A DNA stretch of 64,000 bases from Kocuria carniphila (GTDB taxonomy: Bacteria > Actinomycetota > Actinomycetes > Actinomycetales > Micrococcaceae). The DNA lies in assembly GCF_004136555.1 (NCBI RefSeq), contig NZ_NOIT01000002.1, positions 62,001-126,000 on the forward strand. The letters are read 5' to 3'. The position numbers and the translations under genes are program-made. Below the pieces are notes generated by a model. That model saw only the letters and a program-made list of their open reading frames with translations. It was not told where the DNA came from and did no database searches. Below are positions 32,672 through 43,251 of this stretch, in pieces (the first letter of the stretch is position 1; every line of letters starts with the position of its first letter).

Positions 32672-34669
32672 TTACTTGTCGGTTGAGTCGTTCCCCTGCT
32701 TCCAAGGGGCCTTGTCATCCGGGGTGGTTTCCGCGATGTCATCCACTGGCGATGAAGACCACGCGGTCTGGTACTCGAACGGAATTTCCTTGCCGTCCTC
32801 GTCCGTCTGGCGGTACCACTCGGTGACCGACGGATCGTGCGAGTCGAAGTCCTGACCGGCGGCGCGATGGCCCTCGGCATGCTCGACCTGCAATGCGAAG
32901 TCATCGCCGTGTTCGGCCAACCCGGTGGAAATGGCCTTGTCCACTGCAGATGCGGCGAAGCGCGAACGCAGGGTGGCCGGATCCTTCCGGAGATCCTTGA
33001 ACAGCGAGATCATCATGCCGGCCATGATGATGGCGAACGGCAGTGCGGAGACGATCACCAGGTTCTGCATCCCGGCCAGGGCGTTGTCGCCGCCCACCAG
33101 CAGCATCACGATTGCGATGCCGGCCAGGCACAGGCCCCAGAAGATCACGATCCACTTGGACGGAACCGGCTTGCCCTTCTGGGTCATGGTGCCCATGACC
33201 ACGGACGCGGAGTCTGCACTGGTCACGAAGAAGATGCCGATCACGATCATGGCCAGCACGGAGGTGATGGCAGAGAGGGGCAGCTGGTCCAGTAGTCCGA
33301 ACAGCATGGATTCGGCGCCGTCCTCGACGGTCAGGTTGGCACCGTTCTGCGCGTAGTACATGGCCGAACCGCCGAAGACGATGAACCACAGGACACACAC
33401 GGAAGCAGGGACCACGAGCACCACGGTCACGAACTGACGGATGGTGCGGCCACGGGAGATCTTGGCGATGAACATGCCCACGAACGGTGCCCAGGACATC
33501 CACCAAGCCCAGTAGTACACGGTCCAGGTGCTGGAGAACTCAGCAGCGGCGGGGCCCCATGCGGCCGACTGACCGGTCATGAAGAGGTACTCGGAGATGT
33601 AGGTCGAGAACACGGACGGGATCAGACTGAGCATGAACACCGTGGGGCCCACGACAAACACGAACAGGGCCAGGATGAAGGCCAGCACCAGGTTGGTGTT
33701 GGAGAGGTAACGAATACCGCGGGACACACCGGACACCGCCGAGACGATGAATGCGATGGACAGCACGCAGATCACGATGATCGACACGGTGTTGCCGGCC
33801 GGTTCCACACCGCCCACGATCTGCAGACCCTGAGTGATCTGCATGGCGCCGAAGCCCAAGGAGGCAGCGGTACCGAAGAGAGTTGCGAAGATGGCGAACA
33901 CGTCGATGAGCTTGCCGAGCGTGCCCTCCACCTGGCGCTGACCCAGCAAAGTCGTGAAGATGCGGGAGATCAACGGTGCACGGCCGCGGCGGTACGCGCC
34001 GTAGGCCACGGAGACACCCACCACGGCGTAGATGGCCCAGGGGTTGAGAGCCCAGTGGAAGGCGGTCTGGACCAGGGAGTACACGACCATGGAGTTGTCG
34101 CCGGCCTCGGCCACGCCCTCGAAGCCGGGGATGCCGCTTTCGAAATATGTCATGGGCTCGAAAGCGCCGTAGAACATCAGGCCGATGCCCATGCCCGCAG
34201 CGAAGAGCATGGCGAGCCAGGAGAAGAAGGAGTATTCGGGCGGCTCGTTGTCACGGCCGAGCTTGATGCGGCCGGTGCGAGTGAAGCCGATGACCAACAT
34301 GAAGAGCACTGACGCGGTGGAGAGCAGGATGAAGAACCAACCGGTGTTGGCCGTGACCCAGGCCAAAGCCGTGGAAGAGACGTTGGTCAGGGTCTCGGTG
34401 GAGAGGATGCCCCACAGGATGAAGCCCAGGATCAGGGCCGCGGTGACCAGAAAGACCACCTTGTCGGTACCGAAGGACAGTTTGCGATCTTCCACGCCAA
34501 CACCCGGAACCAAGGCCGGGTGGATTCCGTGGGGGTATGTCAGCTCGTCGAAGATTCGGCGGGGACGGCTTCGGTTGTCCCGGTAGATGATCTCACCGTT
34601 GGGGGATTCGGTGGTCGCGGTCGAACTGGAACCGGGTTGGTTCTCTGAAGAGTGTGGCGGCGTGCTCAA
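32672..34669 (-). CDS. BCCT family compatible-solute transporter (copy 1)
   Basis: This 665-residue protein belongs to the betaine/carnitine/choline transporter family. It has 12 helices, with a soluble N-terminal region of about 60 residues. Key segments are FAAGMGIGLMFYGAFEPMTYF and YWAWWMSWAPFVGMFIAKISRGRTIRQF (tryptophan box of helix 8). The start is a TTG at 34669, chosen because AGGAGG lies 6 bases before it; an in-frame ATG six codons earlier would place the Shine-Dalgarno sequence inside the gene. It likely imports glycine betaine or choline with Na+. The C-terminal tail (about 95 residues, acidic) is like osmosensing tails of this family. It is divergent from dnaK across a gap with HAIR boxes, and a close paralogue follows hspR. 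Confidence 0.93.
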   Translation of the reverse strand: MSTPPHSSENQPGSSSTATTESPNGEIIYRDNRSRPRRIFDELTYPHGIHPALVPGVGVEDRKLSFGTDKVVFLVTAALILGFILWGILSTETLTNVSSTALAWVTANTGWFFILLSTASVLFMLVIGFTRTGRIKLGRDNEPPEYSFFSWLAMLFAAGMGIGLMFYGAFEPMTYFESGIPGFEGVAEAGDNSMVVYSLVQTAFHWALNPWAIYAVVGVSVAYGAYRRGRAPLISRIFTTLLGQRQVEGTLGKLIDVFAIFATLFGTAASLGFGAMQITQGLQIVGGVEPAGNTVSIIVICVLSIAFIVSAVSGVSRGIRYLSNTNLVLAFILALFVFVVGPTVFMLSLIPSVFSTYISEYLFMTGQSAAWGPAAAEFSSTWTVYYWAWWMSWAPFVGMFIAKISRGRTIRQFVTVVLVVPASVCVLWFIVFGGSAMYYAQNGANLTVEDGAESMLFGLLDQLPLSAITSVLAMIVIGIFFVTSADSASVVMGTMTQKGKPVPSKWIVIFWGLCLAGIAIVMLLVGGDNALAGMQNLVIVSALPFAIIMAGMMISLFKDLRKDPATLRSRFAASAVDKAISTGLAEHGDDFALQVEHAEGHRAAGQDFDSHDPSVTEWYRQTDEDGKEIPFEYQTAWSSSPVDDIAETTPDDKAPWKQGNDSTDK

Positions 34670-34865
34670 GACGGTCCTCCTGGACATGGCGTCGAGTGAA
34701 TGAATCGTGGAATCGAGTAGGGGTGCAACTCCTAGGTAGGGCGGGTCCTGCGCTGTCTGGCAAGCGCCGATGAGGAATCCCGCGCACAAACACACGATTG
34801 TATCGATTTCTGAGTGATTAGTCAGACTGCCTGACTGTGACCTTGTGAGCGTTAAGTCCGTCACA

Positions 34866-34884
34866 TTGAGTGGATATGACTCAA
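34866..34884. promoter_or_regulatory. Second (weaker) HAIR-like HspR operator
   Basis: TTGAGT-GGATATG-ACTCAA matches the HAIR inverted repeat except at the outermost base pair. Its centre lies 52 bases from the perfect box downstream, so two HspR units could bind. Confidence 0.7.
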
Positions 34885-34916
34885 CTTTACTTGACTTCTA
34901 GCGCTCACGTGGCAGA

Positions 34917-34937
34917 CTTGAGTCATAACAACTCAAG
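34917..34937. promoter_or_regulatory. HAIR box, HspR operator of dnaK
   Basis: CTTGAGT-CATAACA-ACTCAAG is a perfect match to the HspR-associated inverted repeat. It lies 73 bases before dnaK. HspR, encoded last in the same operon, binds such sites with DnaK as corepressor. Confidence 0.95.
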
Positions 34938-34965
34938 TTTGGACTTTTCTCGACCGTTCGCGTGA

Positions 34966-36879
<1,914 letters not shown>

Positions 36880-36881
36880 GC

Positions 36882-37517
36882 ATGAGCGATTCCGAGAACA
36901 CCAAGGGCCACGGCCAGTCCGTGCCGGAGGGGGACCCGGAGCACTCCGCTCACGCCCAGTCCGGTGAGCAGCAGTCTCAGGGCGAACCGGGGTTGACCGT
37001 GGATGACATTCTGGGCACCCCGCAGTCCGAGGGCGTAGAAGCTGCCGATGCGGCGTCGTCGACCACCGACGACGCCGCCCCGGGCGGCGACAGCGCCGCG
37101 CAGAAGCTCGCGGACGAACGTCTTGAGGATCTGCGCCGCTTGCAGGCGGAGTTCGTGAACTTCAAGAACCGCACCACGCGGGAACGGGATCAGCTGCGGG
37201 ACTTCGTCTCCGCGGACATGATCACCGCGTTGCTGCCGGTTCTTGACGACATCGAAGCCGCTCGCAAGGCCGGCGACCTCACGGACGGACCGTTTGCCGC
37301 GATCGCCAACAAGCTGGACGAGACGCTGACCCGTCAGGGTCTGGAACGGCTCGGAGAGGTTGGCGAGGCATTCGACCCCAACATTCACGAAGCCGTGTTG
37401 CAGCAGCCCACCGAAGAGGTGGAACCGGACCACGTGTCCATGGTGCTGCGATCGGGTTTCAAGATCGGTAACCGGGTGGTCCGCGCGGCTCAGGTAGCCG
37501 TGGCGGCACAGCCGTAA
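36882..37517 (+). CDS. grpE: Nucleotide exchange factor GrpE
   Basis: This 211-residue protein has a long polar N-terminus (about 75 residues, Ser/Gly/Glu/Gln rich), a coiled coil (about 75-130) with DERLEDLRRLQAEFVNFKNRTTRERDQ, and the beta domain with GEAFDPNIHEAVLQQPTEE and KIGNRVVRAAQVAV. It releases ADP from DnaK. The ATG at 36882 follows the dnaK stop by 2 bases; a GTG at 36876 overlaps that stop and is an alternative that adds two residues. The N-terminal part contains an 11-bp inverted copy of the GACGACGCCGC word (37050-37078). Confidence 0.96.
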   Translation: MSDSENTKGHGQSVPEGDPEHSAHAQSGEQQSQGEPGLTVDDILGTPQSEGVEAADAASSTTDDAAPGGDSAAQKLADERLEDLRRLQAEFVNFKNRTTRERDQLRDFVSADMITALLPVLDDIEAARKAGDLTDGPFAAIANKLDETLTRQGLERLGEVGEAFDPNIHEAVLQQPTEEVEPDHVSMVLRSGFKIGNRVVRAAQVAVAAQP

Positions 37518-37528
37518 AGCGCCACAAG

Positions 37529-37564
37529 GTCAGGGCGGGTCTTCATGACAAGACCCGCCCTGAC
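37529..37564 (+). terminator. Hairpin between grpE and dnaJ (attenuator or processing site)
   Basis: GTCAGGGCGGGTCT (37529-37542) pairs perfectly with AGACCCGCCCTGAC (37551-37564). It lies inside the chaperone operon, 11 bases after grpE and 38 before dnaJ. It could lower dnaJ-hspR transcription relative to dnaK-grpE, or stabilise the upstream message. Confidence 0.65.
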
Positions 37565-37602
37565 TCGCACAAAACACATATTCTTAGTTGAAAGGAGGCG
37601 TC

Positions 37603-38652
37603 ATGGCCAGTCAGGACTGGATCGATAAGGATTTCTACAGTGTCCTGGGCGTCTCCAAGGACGCATCCCAGGCCGATATCAAGAAGGCCTATCGAAAGCT
37701 GGCCCGCAAGTATCACCCGGACCAGAACCCAGGGGATGCTGCTGCGGAGAAAAAATTCAAGGACATCACCGAGGCTAATTCGGTGCTGTCCGACAAGGAC
37801 GAACGCGAAGAGTACGACGCGATCCGAGCCATGGGCTCCGGTGCTCGATTTGCCGGTTCCCCGGGTGGCGGAGGCGCGGCCAGTGACGCGAGCTTCGAAG
37901 ACATCTTTGGCGGAATGTTCGGCGGTGGCGGCCGCGGTGGCCGTCGCACGAGCTACTCCACGTCCGGCGGGGGGTTCTCCGGCGGGGGCGGATTCGAGGA
38001 TCTGTTCGCGCAGTTCGGCGGCCAGGACGGTGGCACCCGGTTCACCACATCGGGCGGACCGGCCTACGGCGCCCCCGGTGGTTACGGTGGCTATCAGGGC
38101 CCGCCCGCCAAGGGCGAGGACATCCACACCACCACGACCATCCCGTTGCGTTCTGCCTACAACGGCACCACCGTGAAGCTGCGCCGTGGCAACGGTCAGA
38201 CCACCACGGTGCGCGTGCCCAAGGGCGTCAAGGACGAACAGCGCCTCAAGGTTGCGGGTAAGGGTCATTCAGGCCCGGGCGGCAACGGCGACCTGTTCGT
38301 GACCGTCAAGATCAAGGATCATCCGTTCTTCAGCCGCGACGGACAGAACGTGGCCGTCACCGTACCGGTGACCGTGAGCGAAGCCGCTCTGGGTGCCACC
38401 ATCGAGGTGCCCACCCTTGATGGCAATCACGTGAACGTGAAGATTCCCGCGGGTACGTCTTCCGGTCGCCGTTTCCGGGTCAAGGGCAAGGGGTTCACCT
38501 CCGGCTCAAAGACCGGGAACATGATCGTCACGGTCGACATTGAGCTTCCCAAGTCTCTGGATGATGAGGCGAAGGAGGCTGTGGAAGCGTTTGCCAAGGC
38601 CACCGAGGATTTCGATCCCCGTGCAGGCTTGAGTGAGAAGGCGGCGGAGTGA
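37603..38652 (+). CDS. dnaJ: DnaJ co-chaperone lacking the zinc finger
   Basis: This 349-residue J-protein has a J domain (residues 9-75) with the HPD motif in KYHPDQNPG, a long Gly/Phe/Ser-rich linker (about 85-170), and the C-terminal substrate-binding domains (about 170-330; [25 protein letters not shown]). There is no cysteine in the protein, so the four CxxCxGxG zinc-finger repeats of class A DnaJ are missing; it is class B. The ATG at 37603 has AAAGGAGG 6 bases upstream. It works with DnaK and lies between grpE and hspR. The dnaJ of mycobacterial dnaK operons has the zinc finger, so this form is a lineage difference. Confidence 0.95.
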   Translation: MASQDWIDKDFYSVLGVSKDASQADIKKAYRKLARKYHPDQNPGDAAAEKKFKDITEANSVLSDKDEREEYDAIRAMGSGARFAGSPGGGGAASDASFEDIFGGMFGGGGRGGRRTSYSTSGGGFSGGGGFEDLFAQFGGQDGGTRFTTSGGPAYGAPGGYGGYQGPPAKGEDIHTTTTIPLRSAYNGTTVKLRRGNGQTTTVRVPKGVKDEQRLKVAGKGHSGPGGNGDLFVTVKIKDHPFFSRDGQNVAVTVPVTVSEAALGATIEVPTLDGNHVNVKIPAGTSSGRRFRVKGKGFTSGSKTGNMIVTVDIELPKSLDDEAKEAVEAFAKATEDFDPRAGLSEKAAE

Positions 38653-38653
38653 C

Positions 38654-39085
38654 ATGGCCCTTGATTTCACGCAACCCGTGTTCGTGATCTCGGTAGCCGC
38701 CGAGCTCGCGGACATGCACCCGCAAACCCTGAGACAGTACGACCGGTTGGGGCTTGTCACGCCCTCTCGCGCGTCGGGTCGGGCGCGGCGCTACTCCCAG
38801 ATGGATGTGGAGAAGCTGCGTCAGATTCAGGGACTGTCCCAGCAGGGGGTGTCCCTGGGGGGCATCAAACGGATTATCCAGCTCGAGAACCAGGTCAGTG
38901 CGCTGCAGTCACGCATCACTGAGCTTTCGGAAGAACTGGAAAGAGAACGCGAGAAATCACGGGTCTTCGCCGCGGACCCTTCAGGGGACGTGGTCAGGCT
39001 GACCCACGGAGGCCACCGCACGCCCCGTAAGGTCTCCCAGTCACTCATGTTGTACCGCCCGGCCAAGCCGCGCACCAAGAAGTAG
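38654..39085 (+). CDS. hspR: Heat-shock repressor HspR (MerR family)
   Basis: This 143-residue regulator has a MerR-type winged helix-turn-helix at the N-terminus (VISVAAELADMHPQTLRQYDRLGLVTPSRASGRARRYS) and a coiled coil (about residues 75-105, LENQVSALQSRITELSEELERERE). It binds HAIR boxes before dnaK and, by the match near clpB, probably that gene too. DnaK acts as corepressor in the known systems, so misfolded protein relieves repression. The start lies two bases after the dnaJ stop. The C-terminus is basic (YRPAKPRTKK). Confidence 0.97.
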   Translation: MALDFTQPVFVISVAAELADMHPQTLRQYDRLGLVTPSRASGRARRYSQMDVEKLRQIQGLSQQGVSLGGIKRIIQLENQVSALQSRITELSEELEREREKSRVFAADPSGDVVRLTHGGHRTPRKVSQSLMLYRPAKPRTKK

Positions 39086-39118
39086 TGAGCGAGCGGCGTC
39101 GTCGAGACGCCACATGAA

Positions 39119-39156
39119 AAACGCGCCGGTCTCCCAGAGGGGAGGCCGGCGCGTTT
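39119..39156. terminator. Bidirectional terminator between hspR and BCCT copy 2
   Basis: AAACGCGCCGGTCTCCC pairs with GGGAGGCCGGCGCGTTT (one G-T) around AGAG. It ends in TTT on one side and AAAA lies at the other, so it can work for both convergent genes. Confidence 0.9.
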
Positions 39157-39167
39157 CGCTGTCGCGG

Positions 39168-41144
39168 CTACTTTCCGGAGCGGTCCTCGGAATCGACGAC
39201 GTCGTTCGGCTCGGTGTACTCGCCGGTCTCGTAGTCGTACGGGATGGGGTTGCCGTCCTCATCCGTGCGCTGATACCAGTCGGTGACCTCGGGGGCGGTG
39301 GAATCGAAGTCCGCACCCGCAGCCCACTTGCTCTTGTCACCGGAAGCGCGCTCGACGGCCAGGGTGAAGTCGTCGCCGTACTCGTCGATGCCATGGCGGA
39401 CGGACTTGTCGATGGCCCAGCGGGAGTACTTCTCGCGAATGATCATCGGATCGCGACGCAGGTCCTTGTGGAAGGCCACGACCATGCCGAACATGATCAC
39501 GGTGAACGGCAGCGCGGTCACGGTGATCATGTTCTGCAGACCGGTGAGCGCGTTCTGACCGCCCACGAGCAGCATGACCACGGCGATGCCCGCCATGCAC
39601 AGGCCCCAGAACACCGTGACGGTCTTCTTGGGCTCGGGGTTACCCCGCTGGGACATCTGCGAAGCCACCACCGAAGCGGAGTCCGCCGTGGTGATGAAGA
39701 AGATCGCAAGCATGACCACCACGATGCCCGCCATGATTCCGGCGCCGGGTAGGCCGTCCAGGACCACGAAGAAGATTTCCTCGGGTGCGGGAAGAGTGGC
39801 CGCGGTGCCGTCCGGGGCGATCGCGTTGGATTCCATCTGCTGGCGGATCGCGGTGCCGCCCAGCACGGTGAACGCGAGCACCACGATGGAAGAGGGGATC
39901 AACAGCACGCCCAGGATGAACTGACGGATGGTGCGGCCGCGGGAAATCTTGGCCACGAACACGCCCACGAACGGTGCCCAAGAAACCCACCAGGCCCAGT
40001 AGAACGTGGTCCAGGAGGAGAGGAACGTCTGCATCTCCTCGCCGTCGGCCATGGAGGCGGAGAGCATGTTGGGCAGTTCACCGAAATAGGTGACCACCAC
40101 GGACGGGATGAAGTTCAGCAGAAATGCGGTGGGGCCCACGATGAAGAAGAACAGGGCAAGGCCCACAGCGAGCACCATGTTGATGTTGGACAGCCAACGG
40201 ATGCCCTTGGCCACGCCGGAGACCGCGGAAGCGATGAAACCGGCGGTCAGCACGGCAATGATGATGAGTGCTGCACTGTTGCCCGTGGGGCCCAGTCCCG
40301 CGAAGATCTCCACGCCACGGCCGATCTGCAGCGCGCCGATACCCAGGGACGCGGCGGTGCCGAAGAGCGTGGCCACGATGGCGAGCATGTCGATGATCTT
40401 GCCCGCGGTGTTGTCCGTGTTGCCGTTGCGGAAGAAGGGAGCGAACACGGAACTCATCAGCGGCACACGACCGCGGCGGTAGGACGCGTAGGCCACGGCC
40501 ACGCCCACCAGGCCATATATGGCCCACGCGTTGAGACCCCAGTGAAGCGCTGCCTGGGCGGCGGCCTTGGTCATGGCGTCCACGGTCGCCGGATCAGCGG
40601 ATCCTGGGCGCGGGGACAGGAAGTAGGTCATCGGCTCGAACGGGCCGAAGAAGATGATGCCGATGCCGATACCCGCGGCAAAGAGCATGGCCGCCCAGGA
40701 AGCGGTGGAGTACTCGGGCTTGTCATTGTCCAAACCCAGCGGGATGCGACCGTACTTCGACAGTGCCACGTAGAGCAGGTAGAACAGCAGGCCGATGGCC
40801 AGCACGTTGAATACCCAGCCCATGTTCACCATGGTCCAGTTCAACGCCGCGGTGGACGCCTCAGTAAGTGACTCGGTGGCAACGACGCCCCAGATAATGA
40901 AGCCGATGATCAACGCGCCGGCCACTCCGACCACCAACCGGTCGATCCCGTAGCGGACCTTCTGGTCATCCACGGACACACCGGGCACCAGCGCCGGGTG
41001 AATGTTGTGGGGGTAGCTGATCTCGCTCAGGAACGACCGCGTGGCGTCCATGCGACTCGCGGGCCTGCGAACGTCCACGCGCGGCGGCGTGGGGTCGGCC
41101 TCCGCATCAGCCGGATTGGGCGGACGCTTACTACTGGAAGACAC
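39168..41144 (-). CDS. BCCT family compatible-solute transporter (copy 2)
   Basis: This 658-residue protein starts at a GTG preceded by CAGGAG. It is a close relative of the BCCT at 32672, sharing YPHGIHPALVPGV-like SYPHNIHPALVPGVSVDDQK, FAAGIGIGIIFFGPFEPMTYF and FYWAWWVSWAPFVGVFVAKISRGRTIRQF. It has 12 helices, a soluble head of about 60 residues and an acidic tail (GEYTEPNDVVDSEDRSGK). It should import betaine, choline or a similar compatible solute with Na+. It is convergent with hspR. The pair of BCCT genes on either side of the dnaK operon suggests a local duplication. Confidence 0.93.
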   Translation of the reverse strand: MSSSSKRPPNPADAEADPTPPRVDVRRPASRMDATRSFLSEISYPHNIHPALVPGVSVDDQKVRYGIDRLVVGVAGALIIGFIIWGVVATESLTEASTAALNWTMVNMGWVFNVLAIGLLFYLLYVALSKYGRIPLGLDNDKPEYSTASWAAMLFAAGIGIGIIFFGPFEPMTYFLSPRPGSADPATVDAMTKAAAQAALHWGLNAWAIYGLVGVAVAYASYRRGRVPLMSSVFAPFFRNGNTDNTAGKIIDMLAIVATLFGTAASLGIGALQIGRGVEIFAGLGPTGNSAALIIIAVLTAGFIASAVSGVAKGIRWLSNINMVLAVGLALFFFIVGPTAFLLNFIPSVVVTYFGELPNMLSASMADGEEMQTFLSSWTTFYWAWWVSWAPFVGVFVAKISRGRTIRQFILGVLLIPSSIVVLAFTVLGGTAIRQQMESNAIAPDGTAATLPAPEEIFFVVLDGLPGAGIMAGIVVVMLAIFFITTADSASVVASQMSQRGNPEPKKTVTVFWGLCMAGIAVVMLLVGGQNALTGLQNMITVTALPFTVIMFGMVVAFHKDLRRDPMIIREKYSRWAIDKSVRHGIDEYGDDFTLAVERASGDKSKWAAGADFDSTAPEVTDWYQRTDEDGNPIPYDYETGEYTEPNDVVDSEDRSGK

Positions 41145-41248
41145 GGGGACTCCTGCGGGGGTAGTCGGTCAGCAACCTTTCCAGGTTAGGGCGGCGAACC
41201 ACTTTTCCCCACATTTAGGTAACGGTGGTGCGGTATGTGTCCGGCGCG

Positions 41249-41370
41249 CATCTGAGGTGGCGCTAGAACCGTGAACCACGCGTGAGGGGCCGTTAGACCC
41301 TTTTTCTACTTGCGAGAAGGTTCCAACGACCCCTCAGACGCTGGGTAGGGCGCTACCGGCACCTCAGATG
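41249..41370. repeat. Palindromic repeat element, left copy (89-base core at 41282-41370)
   Basis: The outer arms CATCTGAGGTG (41249-41259) and CACCTCAGATG (41360-41370) are an 11-bp perfect inverted repeat. Inside, TGAGGGGCCGTTAGACCCTT pairs with AAGGTTCCAACGACCCCTCA with three mismatched or wobble positions. The core 41282-41370 aligns without gaps, at roughly 60 percent identity by eye, with 43497-43585. It lies between BCCT copy 2 and the PASTA gene. No coding frame fits. Confidence 0.7.
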
Positions 41371-41386
41371 TGCCACTGTGGCTGAA

Positions 41387-42442
41387 CTACTGACTGCTCG
41401 GGGAGGATGTGCTCTCCGGGGAGGCAGATTCGCTCGGTTCTTCGGAAGCACTCTCCGACGCATCGACCGATAGCGAGGAGTCCGTCGAATCCGAAGAACT
41501 CTCCTTCAGCCCGGTCGCCTGGAAATCGCCGAAGACCAAGCTGCAGTCACCTTGGTCCGAATTCAGGCGAGCGTCGATATTAAGTCGGATCACGTCAGCT
41601 ACGGAGAACTTCACGTCAACGGGGTTCGAGAACGTGACGTTGTAAGTATTCTCTCCCAACGGCCGGCCCTGCTCATTCGTGAATGAGACCGTTGCCGTGC
41701 ACGCGGTGTCACTGTCCTCGGTGTTGATACCGAGTTTGCCTTCTACCTCGCTGTAATCACCGGCAAGATTGACGCCGAATTCGGAAGAGGATCCGCTGTA
41801 GGACTCAAGCAACCATGCCTCGGCGTACTTCTGGTTTCCAATTTCCGCACTGTCGGTCTGCGGTCCAGAGGAACCGCCGGAAGTAATGGGTTTCGTATCC
41901 TTGAAGGGCATGGTCTGGGGTGGGCGCGCCACCTCCAATGTCACTGTGGCAGCGTTGCTATCACCGGCGTCCGGGTCCTGACCCACGACCTCGCCGTTCG
42001 GTGAATCGGGGGCGAAGACATCAGTTTCCTCGACCGTGAAGCCGAGGGTTTCCAAGTCGCGGCGAGCGTCATCAACAGATGAACCCATGACATTGGGAAC
42101 GGCTGGGGGATCCCCGGCTACGGTGAGTGTCACTCGCGGACCGTCACCCTCGACGGGGGTGCCCTCTTCGGGGTCCTGGGCTATGACAGTTCCGGCATCT
42201 TGGGATGAGGACTCAATCTGGGAGTCGAATCGAACGCCCAGCTCTGTCAGCTGTTCCTCTGCGCTGGATTGATCTTTGCCAACGAGGTTCGGGATCTCAT
42301 TTGCGGGTGCAGCTTCGGTAGTGGTCTCGGCCGAGGCAGGTTCGTCTGTGGAAGTCTCGGATGAGTCACCGCCGTTGCAGGCGGTAAGCGCGAGAAGACA
42401 AGACAGAGCCAGACCAATGCCGGCCGTCGATCGTGAACGCAT
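41387..42442 (-). CDS. Lipoprotein with two PASTA domains and an NPCBM-like domain
   Basis: This 351-residue lipoprotein has a signal peptide with lipobox ALTAC (Cys22), a Ser/Thr/Glu-rich linker, two PASTA domains (about 48-117, ANEIPNLVGKDQSSAEEQL; about 113-183, PAVPNVMGSSVDDARRDLETLGF), and then a domain (about 200-315) resembling NPCBM: GVNLAGDYSEVEGKLGINTED and TVSFTNEQGRPL. The tail is Ser/Glu-rich. PASTA domains bind peptidoglycan fragments and NPCBM domains bind sugars, so the protein probably sits at the cell wall. It lacks the kinase part usual for PASTA proteins. It lies in a lower-GC islet bounded by related palindromic repeats, with an unknown membrane protein upstream. Confidence 0.85.
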   Translation of the reverse strand: MRSRSTAGIGLALSCLLALTACNGGDSSETSTDEPASAETTTEAAPANEIPNLVGKDQSSAEEQLTELGVRFDSQIESSSQDAGTVIAQDPEEGTPVEGDGPRVTLTVAGDPPAVPNVMGSSVDDARRDLETLGFTVEETDVFAPDSPNGEVVGQDPDAGDSNAATVTLEVARPPQTMPFKDTKPITSGGSSGPQTDSAEIGNQKYAEAWLLESYSGSSSEFGVNLAGDYSEVEGKLGINTEDSDTACTATVSFTNEQGRPLGENTYNVTFSNPVDVKFSVADVIRLNIDARLNSDQGDCSLVFGDFQATGLKESSSDSTDSSLSVDASESASEEPSESASPESTSSPSSQ

Positions 42443-42474
42443 CTGTAACTCCTAGGGGTGAGGGGGTGAATGAG

Positions 42475-43251
42475 TTAGTTGAGGACGGCGTCTTCGATCG
42501 CCAAGACTTCGTTGGTTGAATCGCAGGAAGAACCCAGCTCAGGTCGGTGCTGTGCCGAAATGGTGATGTTCAAGTCGCCGCGTTCCCGTGCATTCGCTTG
42601 AATTCGTCGAATTGCGCCGTCGGAAATCCGATAATTTTCCGAAATTCCTGCACCCCGGGCAGTAACGGCATAAGATCCGGATTTGTTATCGCCGGGGAAC
42701 CCTTTGAGGGAGAAACTCACCCGGTCGCCCTTTTCCAGAGACTTGACGGTGAAAGAAGAGGTCTCCTGTGGGCAGGACTTAGCCTGCATTTCCACTCCGC
42801 TGACGGTTGCAGTGCTGCCGTCACGTTGTACTTGGTATTTCTCCGGTTTTGGATTAATGCTCTCCATGAGCGTCCGGCCATTCGTGTGTCCCTCGCCTGT
42901 GACGTTCGGCTGAATAAGGGATATGGCAAGGGCGGTGATTCCGACAATCGTCAGGGCAGCCGCAGAGACTAACCGAATTTTCCAATTCAGTTTAGAGTGC
43001 ATTGAGCTTTTGGATATCCTAACGAATAAAATTAAAGCAGCGCCTAGAAATGAGAAAGCGGCCAGGAGGCTTAGTGTCGGGATTGAGTCGAAGGGTATAT
43101 TTTTACTGGTTACGCCGAAGAATCCCAGAACGGTAAGTGCTGACGCGAAGAATGAGAAGGCCCCGTAGAATATTTTGGCAGCCTTTGCGGCACGGCTGCT
43201 TGGCCTTCGTCTGCCCGGTTGGCTCGGCTGGCCGCCACCCCTGTTCCCCAT
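42475..43251 (-). CDS. Membrane protein of unknown function in low-GC islet
   Basis: I do not recognise this 258-residue protein. It has a basic Gly/Pro-rich N-terminus (MGNRGGGQPSQPGRRRPSSRAAKAAK), three hydrophobic helices (about residues 27-48, 55-77 and 91-112), and an outer soluble part of about 140 residues with two cysteines (AKSCPQE and GSSCDST). The start at 43251 follows AGGGG; an upstream in-frame start is possible. Base composition here is clearly richer in A/T than the neighbours, and codon choice includes AAA, ATT and TTT more freely. That suggests transfer. It may work with the PASTA lipoprotein encoded 32 bases downstream on the same strand. Confidence 0.7.
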   Translation of the reverse strand: MGNRGGGQPSQPGRRRPSSRAAKAAKIFYGAFSFFASALTVLGFFGVTSKNIPFDSIPTLSLLAAFSFLGAALILFVRISKSSMHSKLNWKIRLVSAAALTIVGITALAISLIQPNVTGEGHTNGRTLMESINPKPEKYQVQRDGSTATVSGVEMQAKSCPQETSSFTVKSLEKGDRVSFSLKGFPGDNKSGSYAVTARGAGISENYRISDGAIRRIQANARERGDLNITISAQHRPELGSSCDSTNEVLAIEDAVLN

